The notes below the pieces were generated by a model. The model was not told the DNA's origin and ran no database searches. It was given only the letters and a program-made list of their open reading frames with translations. From Verpa conica (Eukaryota; Ascomycota; Pezizomycetes; Pezizales; Morchellaceae), in the NCBI GenBank assembly GCA_033030425.1, contig JAUFSD010000003.1:3038001-3102000 (forward strand): DNA of 64,000 nt. The letters are read 5' to 3'. Of this stretch, positions 1 to 11,298 are shown in pieces. The position numbers were made by a program, and so were the translations under genes. Each line of letters opens with the position of its first letter. The stretch's first letter is position 1.

Positions 1-1102
1 TGAAAGGTGCTTTACTGGTAGAATATTATTGGCTTAGGGGTCTGATGCCCACTATCTTCTAATCACCTGTGATATATTTTTCTTCAGCCCACATGGACCT
101 GCGGGGAAGAAGCTATATGTAGCTCTACCCTTGGAATGCTAATAACTATCGGTACCTTCGGTCTAGTTATTTAAGGGCTTAATTAACTATCCGGCTTGGT
201 CCCCGTAGCATGAATGAATGAATGAATTTATCATAGTACATGGAGCCCTAAGGCTATGGTACTCGCACTCCACACTCTATCAGAGATGCTTGCAGGGCTT
301 CACCCTAAAGGGTGCGGAATACCCCAACCGGCTCAAGGCCAGCAAACACCACCAATCTCACTCCACCGCAGGTCCACATGTCCCATTGGTCCCCGTAGCA
401 TAGATGTAATACCCTCACTTTTATTCTCTAATCTATAGATTATCTACATAGCATAGATACATATATAATTTACACGGTGGCCCCTAGCCTTCTAAGCTTT
501 AGAGTTAAACTTTAGCTAACTACCCACCTTATATTTCAAAAGATCTAATATTTAGATGTAATATTTTGATATAATCCAGCCAGTATTATTAGAGAAAGTG
601 AGTGAATAACCAAGTATAAGTCTAAGATATGGCCTTTTAGGAACGGTGTCTGAGCACCCTCTAGCTATATGGTTAGGTGAGTAATCAAAATATTCTATTC
701 TAAAAAGAAATCGGGAATAATTAACGGCAGGAAATAACCCTCAACAAAAACAGAACACCAAACCTGGTATCTAATATGGTATAGGTTGCTAGTTAGTTTA
801 TATCTATATATATCTAGATAGATTAAACGGTCAAGGGTTTTGTTAAGTCATAGAGATGTAAACCGTGGTACTTTACAGTACACGAAAAAAAAAATACTAT
901 AGCGAGATAGTAAAGCAACAAAATTCTTTCCACTACTGTATATCCCAAAAGGAGAAATCCCACAGAAACCCCCAATAAACCAAAAGTATGCTACCCGTCG
1001 TCTAAATAACCTCTCCCCTAACCCTTAGCGTCCATCCAACCCTCCAAGCAACCGTCAGACCCCCCAAGAGCTCCCCCAACACAATCACCTTCACCACCCA
1101 CC
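1..1102. other. AT-rich intergenic DNA
   Basis: No gene is supported here. The stretch is AT-rich, with short frames only. A 16-bp direct repeat occurs at 196-211 and 386-401, and a small GAAT tandem (four units) sits near 211-227. The last 100-150 bases turn CT-rich just before the CTK3 start, as is usual for fungal core promoters. Confidence 0.6.
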
Positions 1103-2097
1103 ATGGCTTCTACCGACGACCCCTTCAACTGCCGCCTACAATTCACCCGTCTCCTCTCGCGCCTCAATGCCTCCGCCGGCGCGTCCAAACAATGTGCGCA
1201 ATTCGCGCTACGAAACAAAGAGCTCGACGAGGACCTATTCAGTGTCATACTAGAGCAGCTCCAATCTGTATGCTCGCGCTCTCTCCTCTCCTCTCCTCCT
1301 CCTCCTCCTCCTCGGTATACGCTGACTGAAAGATAAGGAGGAATGCACGATGAATACTCGCGTCAATATGCTCTACTTCATCGAGGTTCTCTGCGATATG
1401 AGTATGAAGACGGACTACCAGGGCTACGTGAAGATGATACAGAGGGACTTGCTACAGATTGTGGATACGGTTGTTCCGAATGATCCTGAGGGGGCGGCGA
1501 ATGTGGGGACTGTTAGGAAGGTGTGTGTGTCATACTTGTGGGGGAGGGGAAGGAGGAGAAGAGTGGACTGGGCTGACGGGTAGTAGATATTACAGAGTCT
1601 TAGGGATAAGGGTATAGTCGAGGAGAGTATGATGGGGGATGTAGGTGGGATGTTGACGGAGAGAGAGGCGGAACATAAGTATGTGTCTTGTCTTGCTAGT
1701 GGGCATGTGGGTAATGACTAATGGGTGTATAGGGCGGCAATCGCATCCCCGGCGGGGAGTATCTATGATGACGATGACGAGGAGCCAGGTGGTGAGGGAA
1801 GGGGGCCGGCAACAAAGAGGAAATTTGATGATGCGATAATACAGCAGCGGATGGAAGAGGACAGGGAGAGGGTAGGCTTCACAGTGAGGGGAGGGGAGAG
1901 AAGGTTATTGGTAATTGTTTACTGACCAAATGCAGCATAAACGTCTCCGCGAAAATATATGGGCAATCGGATACCCGGAATATGATGGTCACAATCCTGA
2001 GTTTGAAAAGTCGTGGGATCAGCAGAGTGATCTGGGCTCGGACGACTATGAGATTATGCGGGAGGAGAATCAGATCTTGGCTTCATCAATTGCGTGA
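1103..2097 (+). CDS. CTK3: CTD kinase subunit gamma (Ctk3 family)
   Basis: The five-exon model is 1103-1267, 1338-1520, 1596-1678, 1733-1871 and 1936-2097, giving 243 aa. All junctions are GT-AG and the phases close exactly. The N-terminal half matches what I know of Ctk3: a start with DPFNCRLQFTRLL, then LNAS, then DEDLFSVILEQL, and across the first intron MNTRVNMLYFIEVLC. This is the CID-like helical domain. The C-terminal half carries an acidic DDDDEE stretch and a charged helix ending in HKRLRENIWAI. In the family, Ctk3 holds the Ctk1 kinase and Ctk2 cyclin together; the complex phosphorylates Ser2 of the RNA polymerase II CTD in the nucleus. The first intron contains a CT-rich run. The gene is convergent with the mitochondrial L7/L12 gene 430 bp downstream. 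Function is inferred from family resemblance. Confidence 0.85.
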
Positions 2098-2529
2098 AAT
2101 ACTCACTGTTTGGTGTAGAGAAGCTTAGGGTGTTTATAGGACATCCTGGGATCTCAAGAGGCGGTTGGACTTCACTTACTTACAAATGGTGGTAATACCT
2201 GGTTTGTCGTTCGTTTGTTCCTAGCTATCAATTGTTCTTTGGGTGTGGCGTTACAGGATGGATAATCTGTACTTTTACATCTCATACTTTGCATACACGG
2301 CGAGGAAGGAACGCTGCTGTTGTTTTTCTGTTTCTACCTGTATAATAGGCATGCATATAAAAGAAACGGAATGGAGATGAAGCACCAAACAAACTGTGTT
2401 CCTTCGAAAGAAGACTTTGTACAAGACCCAAAGATGATGGGCCAACACCAGTCCCGCACCAACCTTTAATCGTGGGATGCTGTTTCTAAAAAATGTACAC
2501 TTCCACACCCTTCCCCGTCCCTCACCCCC

Positions 2530-3171
2530 CTACTCTAAAACTGCAACAGCACCAAGATCCTTCAACGTCTTCTGTATCTTCTCTGCTTCCTCCTTCACAA
2601 GCCCCTCCTTCAACATCTTTGGCACAGACTCAACAAACTTCTTTGAATCGACCAGTGACAGGCCAAGGAGAGACTTGACCTCCTTGATGATCTTGGGCTT
2701 CGCCGCGGCATCGAACGACTGGAGTTTCAGATTGAACATTGTCTTTTCCTGAACTGGTTCCTCGGCAGCCTCCTCCACTGCAGCGGCAGCAGGAGCAGCC
2801 GCAGCCGCCGGTGCAAACGATTGAAGCGCAATATCAGGAATATTGAGGCGTTTCTATGGGTGTTGTCAATAAAACAACCTTGGTGGGGGGAAGGTGGGGC
2901 AGATGTGGGGTTGTTTCTCGCTACGAAGATATGTCTCGAGACTTCAATTGGAAGTGGAATTGCGCACCTTCAGCACTGAAACCAAGTCAGCGGTCTCTAG
3001 CAATGTCAGCCCGGAAATCTGATCGACGATCCCAGAGATCTTGGGATCGGTGGAGACGGTGGAGTTCCATCTTCGGGGTGCAGTGATTGGCGCGAGCCTG
3101 AGAGACGGGGATGCGGCGACGACGGCGGTGGAACGAGCAAGACGTGCACAGCATCTAGATGCGAGAGCCAT
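2530..3171 (-). CDS. MNP1: Mitochondrial large-subunit ribosomal protein bL12 (L7/L12)
   Basis: Two exons on the minus strand, 3171-2968 and 2853-2530, separated by a 114-nt phase-0 intron, give 175 aa. The N-terminus is Arg/Ala/Ser-rich with almost no acidic residues (MALASRCCARLARS), as expected of a mitochondrial targeting peptide. Then comes the N-terminal dimerisation helix region (IVDQISGLTLLETADLVSVLK), an Ala-rich hinge (APAAAAAAPAAAA), and the classic C-terminal L7/L12 domain with EKTMFNLKLQSFD, KIIKEVKSLLGLSL and a terminal VLE. The protein forms the flexible stalk that recruits translation factors on the mitoribosome. Its promoter is shared with RPB9, which starts 312 bp away on the other strand. 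Confidence 0.92.
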
Positions 3172-3483
3172 TGTAGATGAATGTCGGCAGAGGGAGGGGA
3201 GGGGAGAATATCGAATTGGAAGGGAAGTTGGAGATATCGTTGAAGATGCCGTTGAAACTTTTCCGTGGTGAGGCTAATGACTGGTGACTAAGCCACAGCC
3301 AAGCCTTAGCCCTTACAGTGCAGTGGGAAGCTCTTCAGTCCCCTTCGTCTTTCTCATCGATCATCATCTTCACTCTCCCCTTCCCCACCATCTCTGGTCG
3401 TGAGCTCTTACTCGTGCGCCTCCGTTCTCAACCAACCATCACTCGTTATTTTTAGCATCTCGTTCGTTTGAACTCTATACGTC
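3172..3483. promoter_or_regulatory. Divergent promoter between mitochondrial bL12 and RPB9
   Basis: The 312 bases separate two start codons pointing outward. The RPB9 side is CT-rich (CTTCACTCTCCCCTTCCCC and similar near 3340-3400), typical of fungal core promoters. I see no TATA box at a convincing distance. That both genes are served from here is inferred from orientation and spacing. Confidence 0.6.
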
Positions 3484-3993
3484 ATGTCCGACGCTGGTAC
3501 TCCCGCCCCCGAGACTCGTAAAGCGCGCCACGAGAAGGTCGCCTTCCGTTTCTGTCGCGAATGGTACATTCCCCTCAAGCTCTTCTATAAGCTTTCACTA
3601 ACCCCCCGTATAGTAGCAATATGCTCTACCCGCACGAGGACCGTCTTAACAACACCCTCCTCTATCGTTGCCGCACCTGCCAGGCGACCGAAAACGCGTC
3701 AAATTACTGTGTCTTTCGCAACATCCTTGGAGGGTCAGCGGGTGAGACGGCAGGTGTCACTACAGATGTTGGGAGTGATCCGACATTGCCGAGGGCGAAT
3801 AAGGCGTGTCCGTATTGCAACGAGACCGAGGCGGTGTTTTTCCAGAGTCAGCAGAGGACGGAAGATACGAAGATGGTGAGTCTAGAACATATTCTGGGGT
3901 GGTGGTGTAGGATGAGATGCTAATGGTGGTGGACAGAGGTTGTTTCATGTGTGCTGTACTTGTGGGCAGATTCATGAGAATCATGGGAAATAA
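3484..3993 (+). CDS. RPB9: DNA-directed RNA polymerase II subunit Rpb9
   Basis: Three exons, 3484-3563, 3617-3875 and 3937-3993, join in frame to 131 aa, close to the family length of about 120. The first zinc ribbon is formed by FCREC (the second Cys is split by intron 1) and YRCRTC. The second uses CPYC and CCTC around the invariant FFQSQQR segment (TFIIS-like C-ribbon). The mature protein ends at HENHGK. Rpb9 sits on the jaw of RNA polymerase II and contributes to start-site choice, fidelity and proofreading. Both introns have clean GT-AG borders, and the second contains a TGCTAATG branch-like site. Convergent with the mitochondrial uL14 gene, with only about 210 bp between the stop codons. 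Confidence 0.95.
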
Positions 3994-4202
3994 GGTAGAT
4001 TTTTATCAACGGAGGACAGGTTTTTTTAAATTTTTTTAAGCTGGGCTTTTTTTTGTTTTGTATGATATAATACAAGGGTGCGGTGGCGTATGGGAAAGAG
4101 ATTGATGAGAACAAAAACTTAATAGATGAGAATTGCAAATGCAAAATATCTTTTAATGGTCTATTCCCAGTGCTGTACAGTGAGAGAGTAGAGTAGAGAA
4201 AC

Positions 4203-4788
4203 CTATACGTTCATTGGAGCCAAGGATAAGATCTTTGACCACTTTTTCCTCTTCAGCTCTTCCCCGACAACACCTGACGCACAAACTGATTAGCTACCAC
4301 TTTCCAATCCATTCTCAAGTAAATTCCCACAGGGCAGACCTACTACTCAGCCTAGTCCCCAATGGGTCCCCACTCTTATTAACCAACACACATGCATTGT
4401 CGTCAAAGCGGATATAGCTCCCATCAGGCCTCTTGTACTGCTTCTTTGTCCTGACTACGACCGCATGACACACATCCCCACGCCTAACCTTTACAGCCGC
4501 CTGAGCAGTAGCCGACAAATCATGACCGAGTGACCGCTGCTTCTGTATGACCACGACAATCTTATCACCTGTCATGTGTGTTGTTAGAGACATGGGGCAG
4601 ATCAGGTTAGAGTTGAGATGTACCGATTCCAGCGGGTCTCTTTCGCTTTAGTACTTGTGCACATTCGACGAGTGCAGCACCGGAGTTGTCGATGCAGGTG
4701 AGCATCGACTAGACTATCAAGGTCAGGATACGTCAAAGAAGGTCCCCTGGGAGGGGGAGGGGTGGGGACGTGCCTTCAATTGGATCAT
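4203..4788 (-). CDS. MRPL38: Mitochondrial large-subunit ribosomal protein uL14
   Basis: Four exons on the minus strand, 4788-4774 (15 nt), 4708-4624, 4568-4344 and 4273-4203, give 131 aa. The protein begins [17 protein letters not shown], the standard uL14 start, continues with [29 protein letters not shown] and [11 protein letters not shown], and ends in [13 protein letters not shown]. This is a complete bacterial-type L14 fold that binds 23S-type rRNA near the factor site. The first exon codes only for MIQLK. Its intron begins GC (GCACGT) rather than GT; no GT nearby keeps the frame, so a GC-AG intron is the best reading. The third intron uses GTAGGT, which preserves the exact family length. 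Confidence 0.94.
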
Positions 4789-6137
4789 GCCCAAAGGCTT
4801 TGTTGCAAACATCTTGTGGGGTGTGTTGGTGGTGGGGGGGGGGACTTTGTGGTCGAGGATTCAGAGATTATGTGGGTTGTTGCCGGATACGGTTAGCTTG
4901 GTGTAGAGTCAGGGGAATCATAGGGTAGCACTCGGTGCATGGGATATCACTCGGGGTATGTGAGCTGCTATGAGTGGTGGTAGGGTATCTCTCTATCTCC
5001 CAGGGCCTAGATCCCTCCTTGGAGATGAGATGCCCGACAGTAAGATGAGTTCTCTCCTCTTGTTGGTGATGGGCGAAACGTCAGGTGTCTCGGGGTAAAC
5101 CTACATGTACTGATGCTGGGGTTCTTGTCATCACGTGGGGCGGTTGTAACTTGACTTTGAGGGGAGAGATTCAAGTTCTCGGATGTACGTAAGGGGAGAC
5201 ATCAGGGGGGGGGAGGGGATGTTACTGTGCTCTACTATGCCCTACTGTACTCTGGTCTGCTCTACGCATATTGTTTCCATTTCAATGGGGCATGGACGCG
5301 TATCCCCTCCCCTCCTCTCCCCCGAAACTTCTCCCCTTAAACCCCTCAGTACATGCTCTACAGTGTACCCGTTATCTCGGCTTCTGCTGTAACTGGAGAT
5401 TGATGGATCGCGAATTGGACTGTAAAAACGCCACCGGGAACAGCCGAAGGAAGGGGGAGGGAGGGATATCGTCGGTATTGGGATGTCGTCCGCTGGCTGT
5501 AGAATAGTGATAGAGCATGTACGTACAGGACGTACATGACCCACACACGTTTGTCGAGATGAGGGCAGCACTGCACTGCTGCGGGACAGCAGCAGTAAAT
5601 AAAATAAAAAAGAGAGACGAAGCCTCAAGTTCTCGATCGTGTAATATCCAGGGTAAAATGGTTTGCGGGAAATAAAAGAAACAAGGACAATCATTCGATT
5701 CTGTTTAACAGCCCCCCCTCAATCCCCTCATAGCCGCCTTGTTTCTGCAACTGGGCGTGGGTGGGGAGAGAGAAGAAGTCGTCATGTAGATCAAAGGCGC
5801 AGCCGCGATGCCTCTCACAGGGACAACCAACAACTGGAGGCGGGAATGGGGGACTTTTATTGGGATATCAAAATATTATTGAAGAGCGTTAATCTTGTTA
5901 ATTCCTTTGCCCTTTGCGCAATCCAGATCTTCTCCCCTCCCCCCTCCCCACTCCTGTCCAATCTGCAGATCTCGATTACCATACCATCCGCGGGGCCCCT
6001 GTCATGCACACATTTATATTTTTGTTCTCCCGGTCTTCCACCGCGTTGCTTTACTTGGCCCCCCCCCGAGCTGCAGTCGTCGGCGCGTGTCTCTTCTGTC
6101 CTGCGCGCCTCGCTTCTTCTCGTCCTCCTCCCAGTAG

Positions 6138-6235
6138 AGAGTGAGAGAAGTGACAGTGAGAGACAGAGAGAGAGACAGAGAGAGACAGAGAGACAGAGAC
6201 AGAGGCAGAGACAGACAGACAGACTGGATAGCCAG
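6138..6235. repeat. Purine-rich GAGACA-type microsatellite
   Basis: About 100 bases of imperfect GAGACA/GACA repeats, almost pure purine plus C on the plus strand, lie about 300 bp upstream of the SET9 start codon. The tract creates artefactual open frames on both strands. Confidence 0.85.
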
Positions 6236-6426
6236 ACTGGACAGGCTGGACAGACAAGATAGACACTGGACACTGGATGCTGGAGTACCTGACTACTCTT
6301 CCCTCTTTTCCCTCCTTCCCTAAACTGGCCAAACCTGTTACTGTATCATATCTCCCTTTCCCTTTACTCCTGAATCTTTTCTCCATCACTCCACTCCTTC
6401 TAGTTCTCCCTCCATCTCACATACTC

Positions 6427-6432
6427 ACATAC

Positions 6433-6464
<32 letters not shown>
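6427..6464. repeat. ACATAC microsatellite
   Basis: Tandem CATACA units (about six copies) end some 45 bases before the SET9 ATG. They probably lie in the 5' leader. Confidence 0.85.
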
Positions 6465-6507
6465 CTACCCCTCCTGTCAAAGAGCGCTGCGTGCTCAAGC
6501 AGGTCAA

Positions 6508-9008
6508 ATGGCGCGCCCTACAAAGTACCAGTTAACGCTTAGCCAGCTCGCTGAGTTTGACGATTTACTGACTGATGCGCTTGTCGATCGCGTATGTACA
6601 TTACACCCACCCCCCTCGTTCCTGACCCTTGGGAGGCAAAGGGAAGGGAAACAAAGAGAGTTGGAAGAAGAAAAATAAAAATAAAAATCAACAACAATAA
6701 CAAAAACCAAGGTTTGTTGACATGACGCTAACTCGGCTCATCTCATAGGTCTACTACTGGACAAAGATCCGTAAAATGAAGCACAGCTACCACCCGAACC
6801 GGGGGATAAAGTCTGAGGACGTGGTTAGGATCATCGTGGACGAGGTCGTACGGAATAAGAATACTGCGGGAGCACTGAACAAGCTTATGGAGTGAGTCGC
6901 TATTTTACGGTGCCTGGATGGGATAGTATGGGGTGTGTGGACTGACTGTGTGGGGACGGTGAATAGGCTTAACGGAGTAAAACAGTTTCTGAATAAGGTG
7001 CTCTACAAGAATCCTAATGCTGAAGCGGATTTTATCAAGTACGCTCCTCCCCTTACGTCTAGTACCTCTTCACGCATCTACTCTAGCTGCTCTGCGACGC
7101 ATCAATTGACTAAAACCCCCTTCCTCCTCTGCATAGACACGCCCGCCGATATCTCTCCATGTATGCCCCCGACTCACCATTCGAGATCGGCTCTACCAAC
7201 CGCTACAACCCTCTCTCCCCCGAAGCCTGCGTTCTCTCCCGCCGCGTCTTTCACCGTGGTGATACCATTAAATACCTCACAGGCGCCATGGTCCCCATGA
7301 CCGCCAGTGAGGAAGACGAATTTGCAGGCTCACAGGCAGACTTCAGCATCATATACTCTTCCCGCGTCGGGGGGATGTCACTCTTGCTGGGACCGGCTCG
7401 TTTCGTAAATCACGACTGCGAGCCGAACGCGAAGTTCGTCACGACTAATAAAGAGAATGTCACTCTAATTATCGAGCGGGATGTCGAACTGGGCGAAGAG
7501 ATTACGGTGAACTACGCGGAGGATTATTTTGGTGTTGGGAATAGGGAGTGCTTGTGCCGGACCTGTGAAGTTCAGATGAGGAATGGATGGGCGTCGAGTA
7601 CACTCTCCGAAGAGGAGGAGGAAATCGATATCGATAGTCTGGTGCCTGGTGCAATTGTGACCAGAAGGTCGTCGCGGAAACAGCGTGCGTCTATGACCAG
7701 TCTTGAGGTGCCGGAGCGGAAGAGGAGGAAGAATAAGGGCGTGTTGAGTCCGCCTGATAGTGACCGTGGGACGTCTGTGTCTGCGAGTGAGGCTCCGAGT
7801 GTGGTGGGTGGGTTAGGGACGCCGAGTGGTAGTCATAGTCCTGCACCTGAGGATGCACCTGCTACGCCGCCAAAGACAGAGACCGCTACGCCGGCTGAAG
7901 TAGAGATTATAAAGGAAGTTGAGGTTGTTGAGAAGGTTTCAGAATCATTATTGGCCCTCCCGGGGGTGGTTGTGGATGAGAGTGCAACCAAGGAAGAAGA
8001 GGAGAACACTGTCAAGGAAGAGGGGGGTACTGCCAAGGAGGAGGATAGTACTGTTAAGGAAGAAGAGGAGAGTACCATCAAGAATGAAGAAGCGCAGGAA
8101 AACGGGACTGGGAGTGAGAGGGAGGCATCAACGGAATCTACTATTCCAGATGAGGAGCCTCGCAGACTCGTGGCTGGGAAATCAGCCTCTCCAGATTTTA
8201 CTCTGAGCTTTGGACTCTCTGCTCCGTTGTCTGCAATGACTGTGGCACCGCAGACGCAGCCTACAATCTACGAGTCTGAATCGGAGCTATCAGACTTTAC
8301 TGATATTGCCGACTCTGAAATTGATGATTCGATTCTTTCTCTCTCGTCTCAGCTCATCGGCACTAAGAAGTCAAAATCGAAGTCGAGGTCCAAAAAATCC
8401 AAGAAATCCAAGAAGCCCAAACCTCCAACCAGCGTACCGACACCCCGTCGCGCTTCGATTCCTGCACTTCCACCGGCAGTAATAGAACCACCGCGTAATC
8501 GCGTCCCAGGGGATTATCTATCCTGGCACTTGAACACGGAGGGGACGAAATGCGTGTGCAGTGACTGTAAGAGGGCTTTTGTGCACGACGATAAATGGTA
8601 CGTGCCGAGGGCATGTAAGCGTTGCGAAAGACATAGTAAGATTTACGGTTTGGTCTGGCCAAAGACCGTTAAACGGAAGAACGACTCTGAGGTACTGCCC
8701 CACCTTTCATCGCTGTTTCGGTGAATGCTAACGTATTACAGGAACAGATCGATGACCACCGCCTAATTCAACGCTACGTAACCGCCTCCGAGCACAGAAA
8801 GGAGCAGCGAAAATTGGAAGAAGAGACTGTAGCTGCAGAGGCGGTCAGGGCGAGGAAAAGGGGTGCTTACAATCCAACTCCAGAGCAGGGCAAGAGGAAG
8901 AGAAAGCGGGGTGTGGAGGATGAGATGGAGGATATTGATGGAGTTTTCGACGCGTTGAAGAGACGGGGCGGGAAGAGGAGTAAGTTGGAGGATGCGGTCA
9001 TCAGGTAG
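6508..9008 (+). CDS. SET9: Histone H4 lysine-20 methyltransferase SET9 (SUV4-20 family)
   Basis: Five exons, 6508-6591, 6749-6891, 6967-7038, 7137-8691 and 8742-9008, give 706 aa. The N-terminal helical region (ALNKLMELNGVKQFLNKV, HARRYLSMYAP) is the one that precedes SET in Kmt5/Set9. The SET domain spans about residues 125-245, with RFVNHDCEPNAKF near 189-201, EEITVNYAEDYF near 220-231 and post-SET CLCRTC near 238-243. The middle is a long acidic, Lys/Glu- and Ser-rich linker that is probably disordered. Near the C-terminus there is a second Cys cluster (CVCSDC, then CKRCERHSKIYG), as in fungal Set9. The enzyme methylates H4K20 in chromatin and in fission yeast supports checkpoint signalling. 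The start is set by MARPTKYQLTLSQLAEFDDLL, the usual Set9 beginning. Very short purine-rich C-terminal tail after the last intron. Confidence 0.94.
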
Positions 9009-9869
9009 GTAAGAAGAAGGGAATGGGATGGGATGCGATACTCTTACTTTTGTGAGAGAGGTGTGTTTAATGTCTTGATCGGTGTTGGGGTCCGGTTTTA
9101 AATTCCTTTCATTTCCTTTCATTTGTTTTTCTTGTCTTTGGGTATTTCTTTTCTACTCTCCTTTCTCTTTTTTTCCTCACGACTTTTTTCTTCTTCCTAT
9201 ACGTGAGGGTGGGATCTGTATACTTATAAAACGGTTCAATTTCTGTGTGGGTTTAGGTGGAGGGTTTGGCCGATTTGGTTGGCTACTGGGTAGCCTCCTT
9301 ACCCTCTTACCTACTTGACTTTCATATTTTATTTTCTCTCCTTTATGGGCTTTCTTTGTATAACTGTACTATAACTTTTTTTCTTCTTAACATAGCTTTT
9401 TTAAAAAGCAGTGGTTTTAATTCTTCATCTTCTTTGGCCTTTATATTTAAGGAGGGGCGTTGATTTAATTCCTCTTCTCTTCTCTTTAGGCGGGATTTGG
9501 AGTTGGGACATGGTTTTATTACTCTCTTTTCCTCTCTTTCATTTGTTCTCAGCTACTGGTATGTTAGAACGCTATTATTATGCGCTAATGTTTGTATGTA
9601 CAACAATAACTGAACCGTTTTATAGCTACCCTACTTTGTACCCGGTATTATGTGTAGCTATAAATTCACTCGGACGCAGCTATACCTAATTGTCCTGTGG
9701 ATGTTACTCCGTAGAGTAAGGTTGACTAACTTCTGGTTGGTTGCGTATTCAGTGGGGTGGTTCCTGAGAACGCAAGGATACCAATACCCCTCCCAGAGCC
9801 TCTCTTTCTTCCCCCTACCCTACCTACCCCCCATCCTCTCAACTTCGAAAAAGAAAAAAGGAAAGAAGT
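9009..9869. other. Pyrimidine-rich intergenic spacer
   Basis: The plus strand is T/C-rich throughout (for example 9100-9200 and 9470-9560). It opens meaningless hydrophobic frames that I do not annotate. The stretch probably carries the SET9 terminator and the TIP41 promoter. No element could be pinned down. Confidence 0.6.
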
Positions 9870-10806
9870 ATGTCCCACTATACTCCCGCCCACCCCATCG
9901 CCGACCAAGGTAAGTCGATAACGGTGAAAGGATGGGCCGTCACAACACACAAGCTCCCGATTCTCAAGAGCGGCGAGATCGACACGATGAGTAAGATCCT
10001 GGGCATCGCGCCGCCAGAGATGATCTTTGGGAATAATCTAGTTGAGGTTAAACATGAATCCGGGTGGAGGGTTAGCTTTAATGCGTTGGATGCGTTGAGC
10101 GGAGTGGATAAGACCGGGGAGAGTATGTTGAAGGTGTCGTATAGTGAGAGTTGGACCAAGATGAGGGAGAGGGTTCATGAGAATATTAAAGAGGTGGTGA
10201 AGCCGTTTGATTGGACTTATACTACTGCGTATAGAGGCAGTGTGAATGGTGATGGTGCGGAAAAGGTATGTTTGGGGGGAACTTTTATGGTGGGATTGGT
10301 TGGAAGGTAATGTTTTTGTAGGAAACGAAACAATTCACGAGTACGGATGATCTTATTCCGTTCGATCGTCTGAAGCAGCCGGATCCGATATTGTTGTTTG
10401 ATGAGGTAGTTCTCTACGAGGATGAGCTTGCAGATAATGGTATCGCTATCCTGAGCGTCAAGATTAGGGTCCACCCGGAACGTCTCTTTATTTTATCGAG
10501 GTTCTATCTTCGGCTTGATGATGTCTTGTTTAGGATTAGGGATACAAGGGTTTATATTGAATTTGCTACTGGTGAGGTTCTTCGGGAGTATCAGGCTCGT
10601 GAGGATACCTATGCTCAAGTTAGGAGTGTAAGTTTTTTTCTCATACCTAGGGTGATGATGGCGGTGTTGGTGCTGATTGTGTTGTATAGAAAATGTATGG
10701 ACGTTCTCAGGAGGAGATTCCATCTCTAATGAGAGATCCCCAGTTTGTTTCAGAGTTGATTCCTATTGTTGAAACGGAGAGGGAGAAGGTCGTTATGGGC
10801 GAGTAG
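9870..10806 (+). CDS. TIP41: TIP41-like TOR signalling regulator
   Basis: Three exons, 9870-10265, 10322-10627 and 10690-10806, give 272 aa, the expected size for the TIP41/TIPRL family. Recognisable family blocks are KGWAVTTHKLPILKSGEID near the N-terminus, PEMIFGNNLVEV, ALDALSGVD, PFDWTYTTAYRGSV, then across intron 1 LIPFDRLKQPDPILLFDEVVLYEDELADNG and finally RFYLRLDDVLFRIRDTRVYIEF. Tip41 binds Tap42/alpha4 and PP2A-type phosphatases and modulates TORC1 output in the cytoplasm. A GTAAGT in the first codons (near 9908) looks like a donor, but reading through it gives the conserved sequence, so no intron is placed there. The spacer to CBP3 downstream is about 490 bp, same strand. Confidence 0.93.
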
Positions 10807-11298
10807 TTGAGTCCTCTGTCTATCCTGTTTCTGCAGGGGGAGAGGAGTATAGGGCACGATCACGAATCAGTGAGGCGTTTGGTGTATTTTTTGTTTTATA
10901 TCTGCTACATGTATCCTTATCGGGCTCAGTCTGGAGGAATCCCAGCTGTCTGTGCACACTCGAAGCCCTTGCATGAAGAGCCGCATCACGTGTCTCGGAG
11001 TATATATTTTCCGGTGAGATGCGAGATCTACTGTTAGGTCGGGATTTGCTTCATCATATGGCCTAGTTTGGATAGCTGGGATTGATATAACGATTGTTTT
11101 CTGCGGAATTTATGGAGGTTTTGTCTACTTATGATACATTTCGCTTTGCTACAGCTGGTTCTAATGATGAAATCATCACTCTTTTTATTCGCGGAGCCGC
11201 TTAGTTATAGTGGGGGGATGACATCGATATCTACGACATTCCTCCCAACGAGATCCTCACATATCTCACCTATCACTCACATAATAATTTAATATCCA
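10807..11298. other. TIP41-CBP3 spacer
   Basis: A 492-base spacer between two same-strand genes. It contains a TACATGTA palindrome at 10906-10913. No gene or clear terminator was recognised. Confidence 0.55.

Larger units (their letters stand above)
4789..6507. other. Intergenic region upstream of uL14m and SET9
   Basis: This is a gene-free stretch of 1.7 kb with strong strand asymmetry. It is G-rich on the plus strand near 4740-4860 and 5190-5220, CT-rich near 5930-6130 and 6290-6420. It contains TACATGTA at 5102-5109 and a 9-bp perfect inverted repeat at 5516-5538. Long open frames around 5660-6270 on both strands consist of low-complexity sequence and are not credible genes. The right half probably contains the SET9 promoter and leader. 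Confidence 0.6.

Noticed and set aside
5663..6273. 199-codon plus frame and 138-codon minus frame
   Set aside because: Most of the length is translated GAGACA and CT microsatellite; no domain and both strands open.
9900..9912. Possible donor CAAGGTAAGTCG near the TIP41 start
   Set aside because: Reading through gives KSITVKGWAVTTHKLPIL, the conserved TIP41 sequence, so the site is not used.
9082..9913. Hydrophobic plus-strand frames
   Set aside because: Phe/Leu/Ser-rich translations of pyrimidine tracts, ending at the true TIP41 start.
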